A stretch of 15,319 nt of DNA from an uncultured Prevotella sp. (GTDB taxonomy: Bacteria; Bacteroidota; Bacteroidia; Bacteroidales; Bacteroidaceae). The stretch spans positions 1 to 15,319 of the forward strand of contig URLQ01000062.1 of the NCBI GenBank assembly GCA_900548745.1. The letters run 5' to 3'. Shown one piece after another: positions 6,849 to 14,408 of the stretch; the stretch's first letter is position 1; each line of letters begins with the position of its first letter. The notes under the pieces were generated by a model. The model was not told the DNA's origin. It saw only the letters and a list, made by a program, of their open reading frames with translations, and did no database searches. The position numbers and the translations under genes are program-made.

Positions 6849-6926
6849 ATTTACACCTTATTTATATAGTGGGCATCCACGTTTGTCACGTTGTTGTTTT
6901 AAAACCCTGTATATTTACACCTTATT
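6849..6926. repeat. 14-bp direct repeat ATTTACACCTTATT, two copies
   Basis: Identical copies lie at 6849-6862 and 6913-6926, 64 bp apart, each followed by an AT-rich run (TATATA). They lie in the gene-free stretch upstream of the primase-like gene. The role is unknown. Confidence 0.6.
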
Positions 6927-7136
6927 ATATATATAAGGGCTGCTGTTGTTTGTCTTTGTTGAGGCTTAAAATCAATTGATTTTTAGTAGAATAAATCTTG
7001 TAAGTAGCTGATTGCCACGGAGGTGTGCGATGCTTGTGCTGTCCCCGATAAATATCCCCGACAATAGCTAACTCTCTGAATATCAGATGTAGAGTATAAT
7101 TGAGTGGGAATAATTGATATACACCTATATATATAT

Positions 7137-7170
7137 AATAGGAGGAACCAGAAATGGCTTTCCTCCTATT
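7137..7170. terminator. Hairpin, 10-bp perfect stem
   Basis: AATAGGAGGA (7137-7146) pairs with TCCTCCTATT (7161-7170) over a 14-nt loop. On the plus strand TTTTC follows, on the minus strand ATATATAT. It is paired with the stronger hairpin at 7198-7238. Confidence 0.5.
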
Positions 7171-7197
7171 TTCATACACAGCCAACCATAGGAATTG

Positions 7198-7238
7198 AAA
7201 GAGGGCAAATGAATCGGTTATGTTCATTTGCCCTCTTT
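7198..7238. terminator. Strong bidirectional terminator hairpin, 16-bp stem
   Basis: 7198-7213 (AAAGAGGGCAAATGAA) is perfectly complementary to 7223-7238, with a 9-nt loop. An A-run leads in and a T-run follows, so it can act in both directions. It marks the change from the accessory left part to the core right part. Confidence 0.7.
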
Positions 7239-7302
7239 ACTGTTTCATAATTCAGTTTTTATATCGTATTTTTGTATTGGTGCCATTGCGTTGTGTATCT
7301 TT

Positions 7303-7387
7303 TGCAAAGATAATGCAAGGCGAGAGCAGAATCACCAAGCATGCTTGGATGTTATGCCGAGCCGAAGCTTATCTTATGCAAAGATAA
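7303..7387. repeat. Interspersed-repeat-like unit with 11-bp terminal direct repeats
   Basis: An 85-bp unit bounded by TGCAAAGATAA at 7303-7313 and 7377-7387. The ends are also imperfect inverted repeats (TTGCAAAGATAA at 7302-7313 against TTATCTTATGCAA at 7369-7381). The centre is a perfect 14-bp palindrome CCAAGCATGCTTGG (7335-7348). I recall similar intergenic units repeated in Bacteroides and Prevotella genomes, but this window has one copy. Both ends contain a reverse-strand -7 box (CAAAGATA). Confidence 0.5.
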
Positions 7388-7410
7388 AACTAAATTACCA
7401 AAGCCACAAA
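7379..7410 (-). promoter_or_regulatory. Leftward promoter-like pair at the edge of the repeat unit
   Basis: On the minus strand TTTG (7410-7407), 20 nt, then TATCTTTG (7386-7379) fits the Bacteroidetes consensus. No gene lies downstream before the 7198-7238 terminator, so any transcript would be short and non-coding. Confidence 0.4.
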
Positions 7411-7430
7411 CGGAAATATGTCCGTTTTGG
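7404..7430 (+). terminator. Small hairpin, possibly a terminator
   Basis: AAACGGA (7408-7414) pairs with TCCGTTT (7421-7427) over a 6-nt loop, extended by CCA/TGG across a bulged C, and TTTATT follows. Confidence 0.35.
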
Positions 7431-7531
7431 TTTATTCGTCGCTATACGAGGTTTAACATGTCAAAATTAAGGGATAAACGTAAAAAATAATTTGAGAAGA
7501 AAAAAAAAGTAAAACAATTAACTGCAAGTTT

Positions 7532-7562
7532 TTTGCACATTAAAAGATTTTACGTAAATTTG
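7532..7562 (+). promoter_or_regulatory. Promoter of the two-component operon
   Basis: TTTG (7532-7535), 19 nt, then TAAATTTG (7555-7562) is an exact Bacteroidetes-type promoter, placing the start near 7569 and giving a leader of about 50 nt ahead of the kinase ATG at 7619. Confidence 0.75.
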
Positions 7563-7618
7563 TAAATGATTATGTTGAACAGTAATAAACCGACAAATAC
7601 AATCAAAATACAAGAAGC

Positions 7619-9649
7619 ATGGAGAACCGCTACATGAAATATGTAAACTACATTATATCAGTCATCTGCATGACCATTATTGTTGCATGCGGACGACATG
7701 GCGGCTTTTACGATGAATACAACGACACCGACTCTACACGTGTCAAGAAGCTTATAGCCATTGACGACTCCATATACAAATCTGCTCCATCTGCAAAAGC
7801 CATCATCTGGAAAGGCATGAAGCAGGCAAAGGACAGTATTGAATGGTGCGAATATGCTGTAAGAATGACAAAGCTATACATCACGGAAAACAAATCAGAC
7901 TCAATAATTCCATATATAAACAAAATAAAAGCGTATATAAGCCAACAGCCTGCTACCCCTCGCAACAACAACATCTATGGTCTGGCACTTGAATATGAGG
8001 CGGGATGGAGACAACTTTTATATAATGACATCAATATTGCAAGAAATCTTCACAAGAAAGCATACGACAAGATCATGCAAAGCGACAACAAAAGCATTGC
8101 ATCCGACATTATGGCAAACCTTGCCGACTGCAACTATCTATGCAACGACCTGCCAAAAGCAGCATCATACTACAGGAGAGCATTGTTTCTTGTAGACTCA
8201 CTGCAATTGCCGAAGAACAAGAACCTTACTCTATATATGGGACTTTCAAGAATCTACGAAAGTCTTGGTGACCTGAATGAGGCTTTGCGCTTTTACAAGC
8301 AGACGGAAAAATATCTTGACCAGATGCCACAGAACATGCAAGTGTTTTTCCTGAGCAGTTTCGGAAGCTATTATTACAAGACCAGAGATTACAAGAAATC
8401 AATACAGTATTTCAACCGCATGGAGAAATACGTGAGAAAGACTGAAGGAGACGATTGCCTGGACATGGCGTTGTGCAGAATTAATTCAGCCGACGTATAT
8501 CTAAACCTTAATAATCTGGATAAAGCCAAAGAATATCTTCATCTGGCAGAACCCGTATTCAAGAAGAACGCAATAAATATAGGTATCTACTATGCCAACA
8601 CCATAAAGATAGGCATTCTATTAAAGGAAAAGAAATATGCCGAGATAAAAGAAATACTCGACAACGAACACGCAGACGAAGACTCTATGGAGTTTATGAT
8701 GCAGAAAATACGAAACACCTATCTCAGAGATTACTATGTGGCAACAGGAAATCCGGCGGCAGCACTTGCAAACAAAATATATGAAGACGAGAAGAACGAT
8801 TCTGTAGCCAAAAGCAACTCATACATGAGGGCATCGGAAGTGATACAGAGATTCAGCGAAGACACTCTTGCACTGCACCACGATATCGTAATGGCTGAAA
8901 AAGAACGTAAGGCAAGCGAGGCGAAAACAACGATTACCATTCTTACTGCAAGCATTCTGATTCTTACTCTTATATTTGTACTCTGGTGGATGTACACAAG
9001 AAAGAAGCAAGTGTCGACACAAATGGAACGTTTCATATTACGACTTGAAAACACACGCAACAGAATTTCGCCGCACTTTATCTTCAATGTCCTCAACAAC
9101 AGAATATATACGGCAGGACAAAAAGAGAAAGACGAACTCATGTCGCTTGCTAAGTTGATACGTAAATCGCTCGATATTTCACGAGACACTTTTATCTCTC
9201 TGAACGAGGAACTCGATTTCGTAAAGAACTATATAGAGGTACAGAGCTATATCCTGCGACCAGACTTCAAGTTTACACTTAACATACAACCGGGGATAGA
9301 AAACATACTCATACCATCCATGTCCATACAGATATTAGCGGAAAATGCAATAAAACATGGATTAAAGGGACTTGAGCGTCAACAAAACCTTACCATCACC
9401 GTCATTAAAGAAAATGACATTACAACTATCACGGTAGAAGACAATGGCAGAGGATTTGACAGTACCAAAGGCTCAGGCAACGGACTCGGCATGAATATCA
9501 TTCGACAGACCATTGCTGCAGTAAACAAAAGAAGCAAAAAAGCGAAGATGGATATGGATGTTCATAACATAAAAGACAATGAAGGAAATGTTTCCGGATG
9601 CAGAATAGCCATAACTATAAAGGGGAAAATAAATCCACACAGATTTTGA
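7619..9649 (+). CDS. Lipoprotein/TPR sensor histidine kinase, LytS/YehU type (676 aa)
   Basis: The N-terminus carries a signal with lipobox IVAC (C24), so the sensor part may be lipid-anchored in the periplasm. Residues about 110-390 are tetratricopeptide-like helical pairs (for example 'AASYYRRALFLVDSL' and 'EALRFYKQTEKYL'). One membrane helix lies at about 437-459. The cytoplasmic kinase follows: the His_kinase motif ISPHFIFNVLNN with phospho-acceptor H486, then the ATP-binding domain with the N box around E575-N576 ('ENAIKHGLKG'), G1 box D608-N609-G610-R611-G612 and G2 box G622-L623-G624. All key residues are present. The response regulator starts 6 bp after the stop, so the two are translated together. 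The signal sensed is unknown. Start at 7619; an ATG at 7634 is an alternative that keeps the signal peptide. Confidence 0.93.
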   Translation: MENRYMKYVNYIISVICMTIIVACGRHGGFYDEYNDTDSTRVKKLIAIDDSIYKSAPSAKAIIWKGMKQAKDSIEWCEYAVRMTKLYITENKSDSIIPYINKIKAYISQQPATPRNNNIYGLALEYEAGWRQLLYNDINIARNLHKKAYDKIMQSDNKSIASDIMANLADCNYLCNDLPKAASYYRRALFLVDSLQLPKNKNLTLYMGLSRIYESLGDLNEALRFYKQTEKYLDQMPQNMQVFFLSSFGSYYYKTRDYKKSIQYFNRMEKYVRKTEGDDCLDMALCRINSADVYLNLNNLDKAKEYLHLAEPVFKKNAINIGIYYANTIKIGILLKEKKYAEIKEILDNEHADEDSMEFMMQKIRNTYLRDYYVATGNPAAALANKIYEDEKNDSVAKSNSYMRASEVIQRFSEDTLALHHDIVMAEKERKASEAKTTITILTASILILTLIFVLWWMYTRKKQVSTQMERFILRLENTRNRISPHFIFNVLNNRIYTAGQKEKDELMSLAKLIRKSLDISRDTFISLNEELDFVKNYIEVQSYILRPDFKFTLNIQPGIENILIPSMSIQILAENAIKHGLKGLERQQNLTITVIKENDITTITVEDNGRGFDSTKGSGNGLGMNIIRQTIAAVNKRSKKAKMDMDVHNIKDNEGNVSGCRIAITIKGKINPHRF

Positions 9650-9655
9650 TTCAAA

Positions 9656-10396
9656 ATGAAAGCAATAATAATAGACGACGACAAGAATGCCATCAAGGAT
9701 TTAACTGAAAAGCTGACGGCATACAACGATATCGAAGTCGTAGCAACAGCATCGAGCGCTACCTACGGCATCAATCTGCTCAAAGCAGACATCCCTGATG
9801 TAATATTCCTTGATGTGGAAATGCCGGAGATGAGCGGTATTGACTTTCTGCAGGAAATGGAAAATATGAATGTATGGTGCAGAGTGGTTGTAACTACTTC
9901 TTACAGCATACACATGCTGCCAGCCTTCCGCCATGACGCTTTCGACTTCATGACCAAACCTGTCAATCCGAAGGAACTTGACACTGTTATGGACCACCTT
10001 AGAAAAGACATTATCACCCCTAAAAGAACACCTGTAAACGAGGCGCAAAGCGGCAACGGGTTCATGATTTGCTATACCAACACGGAAGACTTCCAACTTG
10101 TCAACATCTCAACAATAGGTCTGTTCAGATATAATGGTGATTTGCGTTCATGGGAAGTGGTCATTGCAAATCAAGATACACCGGTAAAGCTGAAACGCGA
10201 TGTTACAAACAAGGATTTGTTATCATTAGACAATAGGTTCGTACAAGTAAACCAGAAGTTCATCATAAACATAAACTGTCTGCTGAAAGTTCGTGACAAC
10301 TATTGCTATTTCAATCCCCCTTTCGATGATGTCGACTACGTAAAAGTGGGCAGAATGTATCGCAAGAGACTTGTTGACTTATTCGTTTCCTTCTGA
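9656..10396 (+). CDS. LytTR-family response regulator (246 aa)
   Basis: The receiver domain spans residues 1-120, with the acidic pocket D7-D8, phospho-acceptor D53 (IFLDVEMP), switch residue T80/T81 and K101 (MTKPVNP). The C-terminal half (about 140-246) is a LytTR DNA-binding domain: 'NISTIGLFRYNGDLRSW', 'LKRDVTNKDLLSL', then 'FVQVNQKFIININCLLKV' and a final 'VKVGRMYRKRL'. This domain binds direct repeats as a beta-fold rather than by helix-turn-helix. It is the partner of the upstream kinase (6-bp gap, same transcript). Target genes are not evident here; the neighbouring minus-strand operon converges on it and shows no obvious repeat-type LytTR site. Confidence 0.95.
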   Translation: MKAIIIDDDKNAIKDLTEKLTAYNDIEVVATASSATYGINLLKADIPDVIFLDVEMPEMSGIDFLQEMENMNVWCRVVVTTSYSIHMLPAFRHDAFDFMTKPVNPKELDTVMDHLRKDIITPKRTPVNEAQSGNGFMICYTNTEDFQLVNISTIGLFRYNGDLRSWEVVIANQDTPVKLKRDVTNKDLLSLDNRFVQVNQKFIININCLLKVRDNYCYFNPPFDDVDYVKVGRMYRKRLVDLFVSF

Positions 10397-10404
10397 CAAA
10401 CGAA
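10382..10404. terminator. Weak inverted repeat between convergent genes
   Basis: TTCGTTT (10382-10388) pairs with AAACGAA (10398-10404) over 9 nt, overlapping the response-regulator stop. There is no T-run. It is the only structure in the 17-bp gap between the two convergent genes. Confidence 0.25.
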
Positions 10405-10413
10405 CAAGTCATA

Positions 10414-11088
10414 TCATTCCAACATTCTCTCAAGCGCAGGAACCGTTATTTTATTCTTCTGCAGTTCTATCAGCCCCTCTGCCTGCATTGCCCTTAGTTC
10501 TCTTGATACATTAAGCCGGCTTTCTGCAATCTCCTTTCCCAAGCGTACCATTCCTATATTCAGCACTTTGCTACCTGCCGGCCGCAAGCATCTGCTTTCA
10601 ATGAACATAAATATCTTACGCCTTATGGCTGACGGCTTGCTACGCCAAGGCTGTCGTTGATTCTTCTGTATCATCGTACACAATATGTTCATCAAGTTCA
10701 GTCTGAACACTTTCGACAGACTGACAAGAGACTCCACATCACCCTTTGATATAGCAAGAATCTGACAGTCAGAAACAGCTTTATAATTACAAGAATAATG
10801 CTGTGAAAGACCAAACAGACGTTCCGTCTGTAACATACACGGCACATTGAGCATCTCCTCTATACTGTATCCTCTGTCATCAGACATTGTCTCCGCACAT
10901 ACACTTCCACGAATTATAAACCTCAACTTATCCACCCTCTGTCCCTCTGCCATTATCAATTCTCCGGCCTTGACCTTTGAGAAGTCCAAGCGGACTTTCT
11001 CAATTACATGGTCAAGTTCCGAAACGCTCATTCCCTGAAACAGCGGAAGATGAGCAAGAAGTCCATAAGAGTTGTATTCTGCATTCAT
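10414..11088 (-). CDS. Crp/Fnr-family transcription regulator (224 aa)
   Basis: Residues about 10-125 form a cyclic-nucleotide-binding-type beta-roll ('LPLFQGMSVSELDHVIEKV', 'GELIMAEGQRVDKLRFIIRG'), followed by the long dimer helix and a winged helix (about 165-224) whose recognition segment is 'LGKEIAESRLNVSRELRAMQ'. The phosphate-binding cassette of true CRP (GE...RSA) is absent, and there is no Fnr-type N-terminal cysteine set, so the ligand is unknown and cAMP binding is unlikely. It lies 38 bp after the ApbE gene in the same direction and may end that operon. Bacteroidetes carry many such paralogues, often controlling redox or stress genes; that role is inference. Confidence 0.9.
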   Translation of the reverse strand: MNAEYNSYGLLAHLPLFQGMSVSELDHVIEKVRLDFSKVKAGELIMAEGQRVDKLRFIIRGSVCAETMSDDRGYSIEEMLNVPCMLQTERLFGLSQHYSCNYKAVSDCQILAISKGDVESLVSLSKVFRLNLMNILCTMIQKNQRQPWRSKPSAIRRKIFMFIESRCLRPAGSKVLNIGMVRLGKEIAESRLNVSRELRAMQAEGLIELQKNKITVPALERMLE

Positions 11089-11114
11089 AATTCACATGCG
11101 TGTTTACTGCACAG

Positions 11115-11130
11115 ATAAACAATCGTTTAT
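11115..11130. promoter_or_regulatory. Inverted repeat ATAAAC-N4-GTTTAT ahead of the Crp-type gene
   Basis: Perfect 6-bp arms at 11115-11120 and 11125-11130 overlap the ApbE stop and sit 27 bp from the Crp-type start. The size and symmetry suit an autoregulatory operator, or may be chance in AT-rich DNA. Confidence 0.25.
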
Positions 11131-12143
11131 TTCAGATATTTACCCTTCATTGAAGGAGAGAACCAAACGGCATTCTTTCCCTGATTGTCAGAATAGATAA
11201 AATATGCCATCAGTTCCGGATGCTTGTCAAGCACTTTCTTTGCCTTATCAAGTCCCATCACCATAAATGATGTTGCATAAGCATCTGCCGTGGCACAGTT
11301 ATCAGCAAGCACCGTGGCAGAAAGAATGTTATGCTGCACCGGACAGCCTGTCTTCGGATCTATAGTATGAGCATACTTCTTACCATTTTTATAATAGAAA
11401 TTCCTGTAGTTACCGCTTGTAGCCATAGCCTTGTCGGTAACATTAAGCACCGTCTGGTTTTCTTCACTCACACTGAGAGAATCATCAACAGGCTTGGTAA
11501 CACCTATTTTCCAAGGCACCCTTTCCATATTAACGCCACAGGTGACTATCTCTCCACCGATATTAACCATGTAATTCTTAACACCGTGCGACTGCAGGAA
11601 TTTGGCAACGACATCACAGCCGAAGCCTTTTGCTATAGCACTACAGTCGAGCATCGTGGCAGGATTCTTCTTCACCACTCTCCTACCCTCCATAGCAACC
11701 TTATGAAAACCGACAATGTTACGCAAGCTGTCAAGCTGTTTCCTTGTCGGCATCTTGCCACTCTTAAAGCCAAACCCCCAGGCGTTTACCATAGGAGCGA
11801 CGGTAATATCAAATGCACCATCTGTCTCTGAAGATATTTTCTCTGCGAGGTTGAACACCTCTGCAAACATATCATCCACTTCAACGTTCTCGTTTCTGTT
11901 AACTTTCGATATTACGGATTTCGGATTGAATGGCGACAGGGAATTATCCACCTTCTTCAATTCCGCCTCTATGTCTTTCTGATAATCCTTGTCCGACTGA
12001 TATGTAATCTGATACATTGTGCCAAAGACGAAGCCACGGTTATCCTGGAACGGCACATTACGCTGCTTTGAAACTACCATTACCGTGCCTATGACAATAA
12101 CAGACAATATGGCAAGCTTCAGTAATTTTCCTTTTTTCTTCAT
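11127..12143 (-). CDS. apbE: FAD:protein FMN transferase, ApbE family (338 aa)
   Basis: Transfers FMN from FAD to a Ser/Thr of target proteins such as NqrC or RnfG subunits, outside the cytoplasmic membrane. Seen: an N-terminal membrane anchor or uncleaved signal (residues 8-26, no lipobox), 'GFVFGTMYQITYQ' (substrate-binding start), 'DCSAIAKGFGCDVVAKFL' (AKG motif), 'YMVNIGGEI', 'YAHTIDPKTGCPV' (the conserved H-x-I-D-P-x-T-G-x-P), and 'DNCATADAYATSFMVMG' carrying the metal-binding D and T. Length is typical. Located between DUF6048 (55-bp gap) and the Crp-type gene on one strand. No NQR or RNF gene is in the window, so its target is encoded elsewhere. Confidence 0.95.
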   Translation of the reverse strand: MKKKGKLLKLAILSVIVIGTVMVVSKQRNVPFQDNRGFVFGTMYQITYQSDKDYQKDIEAELKKVDNSLSPFNPKSVISKVNRNENVEVDDMFAEVFNLAEKISSETDGAFDITVAPMVNAWGFGFKSGKMPTRKQLDSLRNIVGFHKVAMEGRRVVKKNPATMLDCSAIAKGFGCDVVAKFLQSHGVKNYMVNIGGEIVTCGVNMERVPWKIGVTKPVDDSLSVSEENQTVLNVTDKAMATSGNYRNFYYKNGKKYAHTIDPKTGCPVQHNILSATVLADNCATADAYATSFMVMGLDKAKKVLDKHPELMAYFIYSDNQGKNAVWFSPSMKGKYLK

Positions 12144-12198
12144 TATTAATATAGATTATCCCCTTACGGGAGTTTTTAAGTTCTTATATATTATAATA

Positions 12199-12903
12199 TT
12201 ATATATCTAACGACACATTAAACAGCACCCCAAAAGCGGATGTTCCCGTCTCGCCATATCCAGGCACATACCACGACTTACCAAGAGGCCCTTCACTGGC
12301 AGAAAGCCTTTGCTTGTATCTTACACTCCATCCAAGATGAATCGGTCCTACAAGCTTCACGTCCACCCCTGCTCCTACTTCGAGCCAATGGTAGGTACAC
12401 TTCACATCGTTTGCCACATAAGACGTTGTTCCTCCCCATACAGGATCTTCAACACCTGGCGAAGACAAGTCGTATTTATAAGAGGTGAAACCATAGCGTG
12501 CACCGACAAGCAGCCGATAAATGTCATGCTTGTTCTTGAGAACATTGAAATCAGCACCCACTCTGAAGAATGGAGCACTTGTCTTGTACGTCAGCTGTGT
12601 GGTTTCTTCCGTATGGTCAGCCTTGCCGTATCCCACCTCAACTACAGGAAAATACTTGTCCTTGAAATTAAGATGAAAGGCAGCTTCATATTGTCCATAA
12701 TCTCCCACTGCCATCATCACCGGACCTACCAGATCTGCCGACACAGAGAATCCCCGAAACAACGGAATGCTGTCGACTACCGCCACAGCCTTCTTGTTGC
12801 CGCTGCGGCTCTGTGCAGCAGCAGGCATTACCGCCAACAGGATGAGCGACACACTAATTACGAGGCGTGAAATAGATATAGAAGTTATTCTTGGATGTGT
12901 CAT
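12199..12903 (-). CDS. DUF6048 family protein, predicted outer-membrane beta-barrel (234 aa)
   Basis: A signal peptide (residues about 10-30, ending PAAAQS) is followed by a mature part of alternating amphipathic strands: 'FSVSADLVGPVMMAVGDYGQ', 'FPVVEVGYGKAD', 'FRVGADFNVL', 'YRLLVGARYGFTSYKYDL', 'HWLEVGAGVDVKLVG', 'IHLGWSVRYKQRL', and a last strand ending in 'FGVLFNVSLDI'. This pattern and the aromatic girdles indicate a small outer-membrane barrel. I recognise it as the DUF6048 family, which in Bacteroidales follows DUF6452, as here. The start overlaps the DUF6452 gene by 50 bp, suggesting translational coupling. Role unknown. Confidence 0.85.
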   Translation of the reverse strand: MTHPRITSISISRLVISVSLILLAVMPAAAQSRSGNKKAVAVVDSIPLFRGFSVSADLVGPVMMAVGDYGQYEAAFHLNFKDKYFPVVEVGYGKADHTEETTQLTYKTSAPFFRVGADFNVLKNKHDIYRLLVGARYGFTSYKYDLSSPGVEDPVWGGTTSYVANDVKCTYHWLEVGAGVDVKLVGPIHLGWSVRYKQRLSASEGPLGKSWYVPGYGETGTSAFGVLFNVSLDI

Positions 12904-13378
12904 AATTTACTTCGTGATTTTTTACTACTACGGAGTCAATGGCATGATGCGTTGTAGAGACATCCGTTATATTATGGAAATATGATGGTGCACAATCCGT
13001 TGACTCGAAATGCATACGACTATCCTTGCTTACCACAATAGTATCAACCGACAATGTCGTTTCTGCAGCAAGCTCCACAAAGAAGGAATCGCGTGGCTGA
13101 GCATTGCTTATCGGCAAAGAAATGCTGGTTATGTTCTCGTCTTTATTCACAAGAACAGAATCGCTGCCATCCGTACGGTTTGTCGAAATTGTGGTATAAA
13201 GTTTCAGCGTGTCAACCTCTCCATCTGGCGTACGCAAAGAATAACGGGTATAGACCCTGTTGTTAAGCGGGCAGTCGATAGACGAACATGCCACGGCCGA
13301 CAATATTGCCACCACAACACAAAACGCCCCGAAAGTAAAGGAGCAGTATCTTAGAACCGTGCTAAATGTTGTTTTCAA
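12854..13378 (-). CDS. DUF6452 family lipoprotein (174 aa)
   Basis: A hydrophobic signal ends in the lipobox AVAC (C31), followed by 'SSIDCPLNNRVYTRYSL', a segment I know from DUF6452 proteins. The rest is beta-rich with calcium-free polar loops; strand-like pieces include 'GEVDTLKLYTTIS' and 'FYIYFTPRN' at the C-terminus. The last 50 bp overlap the DUF6048 gene. The residue after the lipidated Cys is Ser with no acidic run, so retention on the periplasmic face of the outer membrane is more likely than surface display (inference). The fixed pairing with DUF6048 suggests one complex, for example a barrel with its lipoprotein partner. Confidence 0.85.
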   Translation of the reverse strand: MKTTFSTVLRYCSFTFGAFCVVVAILSAVACSSIDCPLNNRVYTRYSLRTPDGEVDTLKLYTTISTNRTDGSDSVLVNKDENITSISLPISNAQPRDSFFVELAAETTLSVDTIVVSKDSRMHFESTDCAPSYFHNITDVSTTHHAIDSVVVKNHEVNYDTSKNNFYIYFTPRN

Positions 13379-13402
13379 CTTATACTTGTTTAATGCTTAT
13401 TC

Positions 13403-14362
13403 TTAGAATTCATTCTCAATCTGATAGTCGTTCCTTGTAGAGGAACTACGGCTGATGAGGTCGCCGAGGAAGCCAGCCAGGAAGAGCTGTGTTCCAATCA
13501 TCATCATCGTCAGCGCTATATAGAAATAAGGAGACGAGGTGACGAGTCTTTGCGGTATTCCATTGGCAAGACACCAAAGCTTGTCAACACCCAAACCGAA
13601 AGCCGAAAGGAAACCAATCACAAACATCAATGTGCCGAGGAATCCGAACACATGCATCGGCTTTCTGCCGAAGCTGCTCAAGAACCATAAGGTGATAAGG
13701 TCAAGATAACCGTTGAAGAAGCGGTTCCATCCCATGAACTTCGACTTGCCGAACTTTCTTGCCTGATGATGTACCGGCTTCTCTCCTATCTTGTCAAAGC
13801 CAGCATTCTTTGCGAGATAAGGAATATAGCGGTGCATCTCACCATACACCTCTATGTTCTTCACTACATCACGGCGATAAGCCTTCAGTCCGCAATTGAA
13901 ATCATGCAGATTATGAATACCGCTCACCTTGCGTGCCGTAGCATTAAACAGTTTCGTCGGTATAGTCTTCGACAACGGGTCTCCCTGCTTTCTGTTCTGC
14001 TTATAGCCGGAAACGAGGTCATAACCGTCCTCCTTTATCATTCGATACAGTTCCGGAATCTCGTCAGGAGAATCCTGCAAATCCGCATCCATCGTTATCA
14101 CCACATCTCCCTGTGCCTTCTTGAAACCACAGAAGAGCGCCGGACTCTTTCCGTAGTTACGGCGGAACTTTATTCCTTTCACTTCAGGATGATTTTTTCC
14201 CAGTTCCTGTATCACGTTCCAGGAATTGTCCGTAGAGCCGTCATTCACGAAAACAACTTCAAACGTGAAACCCTTGCTCTTCATAACACGCTCAATCCAA
14301 GCATACAGCTCTGGCAGAGACTCATCCTCATTATATAGAGGGATTACTACTGATATATCCAT
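13403..14362 (-). CDS. GT2 polyprenyl-phosphate glycosyltransferase, DPM1/GtrB-like (319 aa)
   Basis: The GT-A fold is plain: 'ISVVIPLYNEDESLPEL' at the start, 'VVFVNDGSTDNSW' (nucleotide-binding DGS), and 'VVITMDADLQDSPDEIPEL' carrying the D-A-D metal motif and the QD typical of the family. Then comes 'RKFGKSKFMGWNRFFNGYLD', matching the R-x-x-G-x-S-K motif. Two C-terminal membrane helices lie at about 237-260 and 275-303. The family transfers a sugar from a nucleotide donor to undecaprenyl or dolichyl phosphate at the inner leaflet. The sugar cannot be told from sequence. It lies 24 bp before DUF6452 and 46 bp after DUF4199 on the same strand; I believe the DUF4199-GT2 order recurs in Bacteroidales. 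Confidence 0.93.
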   Translation of the reverse strand: MDISVVIPLYNEDESLPELYAWIERVMKSKGFTFEVVFVNDGSTDNSWNVIQELGKNHPEVKGIKFRRNYGKSPALFCGFKKAQGDVVITMDADLQDSPDEIPELYRMIKEDGYDLVSGYKQNRKQGDPLSKTIPTKLFNATARKVSGIHNLHDFNCGLKAYRRDVVKNIEVYGEMHRYIPYLAKNAGFDKIGEKPVHHQARKFGKSKFMGWNRFFNGYLDLITLWFLSSFGRKPMHVFGFLGTLMFVIGFLSAFGLGVDKLWCLANGIPQRLVTSSPYFYIALTMMMIGTQLFLAGFLGDLISRSSSTRNDYQIENEF

Positions 14363-14408
14363 AATTATCTGTTATTCTATTTCTGTTTCCTTAATTATCT
14401 TTATGCGT

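Noticed and set aside
6925..7227. 100-codon frame on the minus strand in the gene-free region
   Set aside because: Its first codons are inside the 16-bp terminator stem and it also crosses the second hairpin and TA tracts; no domain is recognisable.
8734..9189. 151-codon frame antisense to the histidine kinase
   Set aside because: It is a shadow of a clearly conserved kinase region, with low-complexity Ser/Arg content.
11331..11831. 166-codon frame antisense to ApbE
   Set aside because: It overlaps all the conserved ApbE motifs and has no sign of independent coding.
13766..14338. 190-codon frame antisense to the GT2 gene
   Set aside because: Shadow frame; the opposite strand carries the full set of GT2 motifs.
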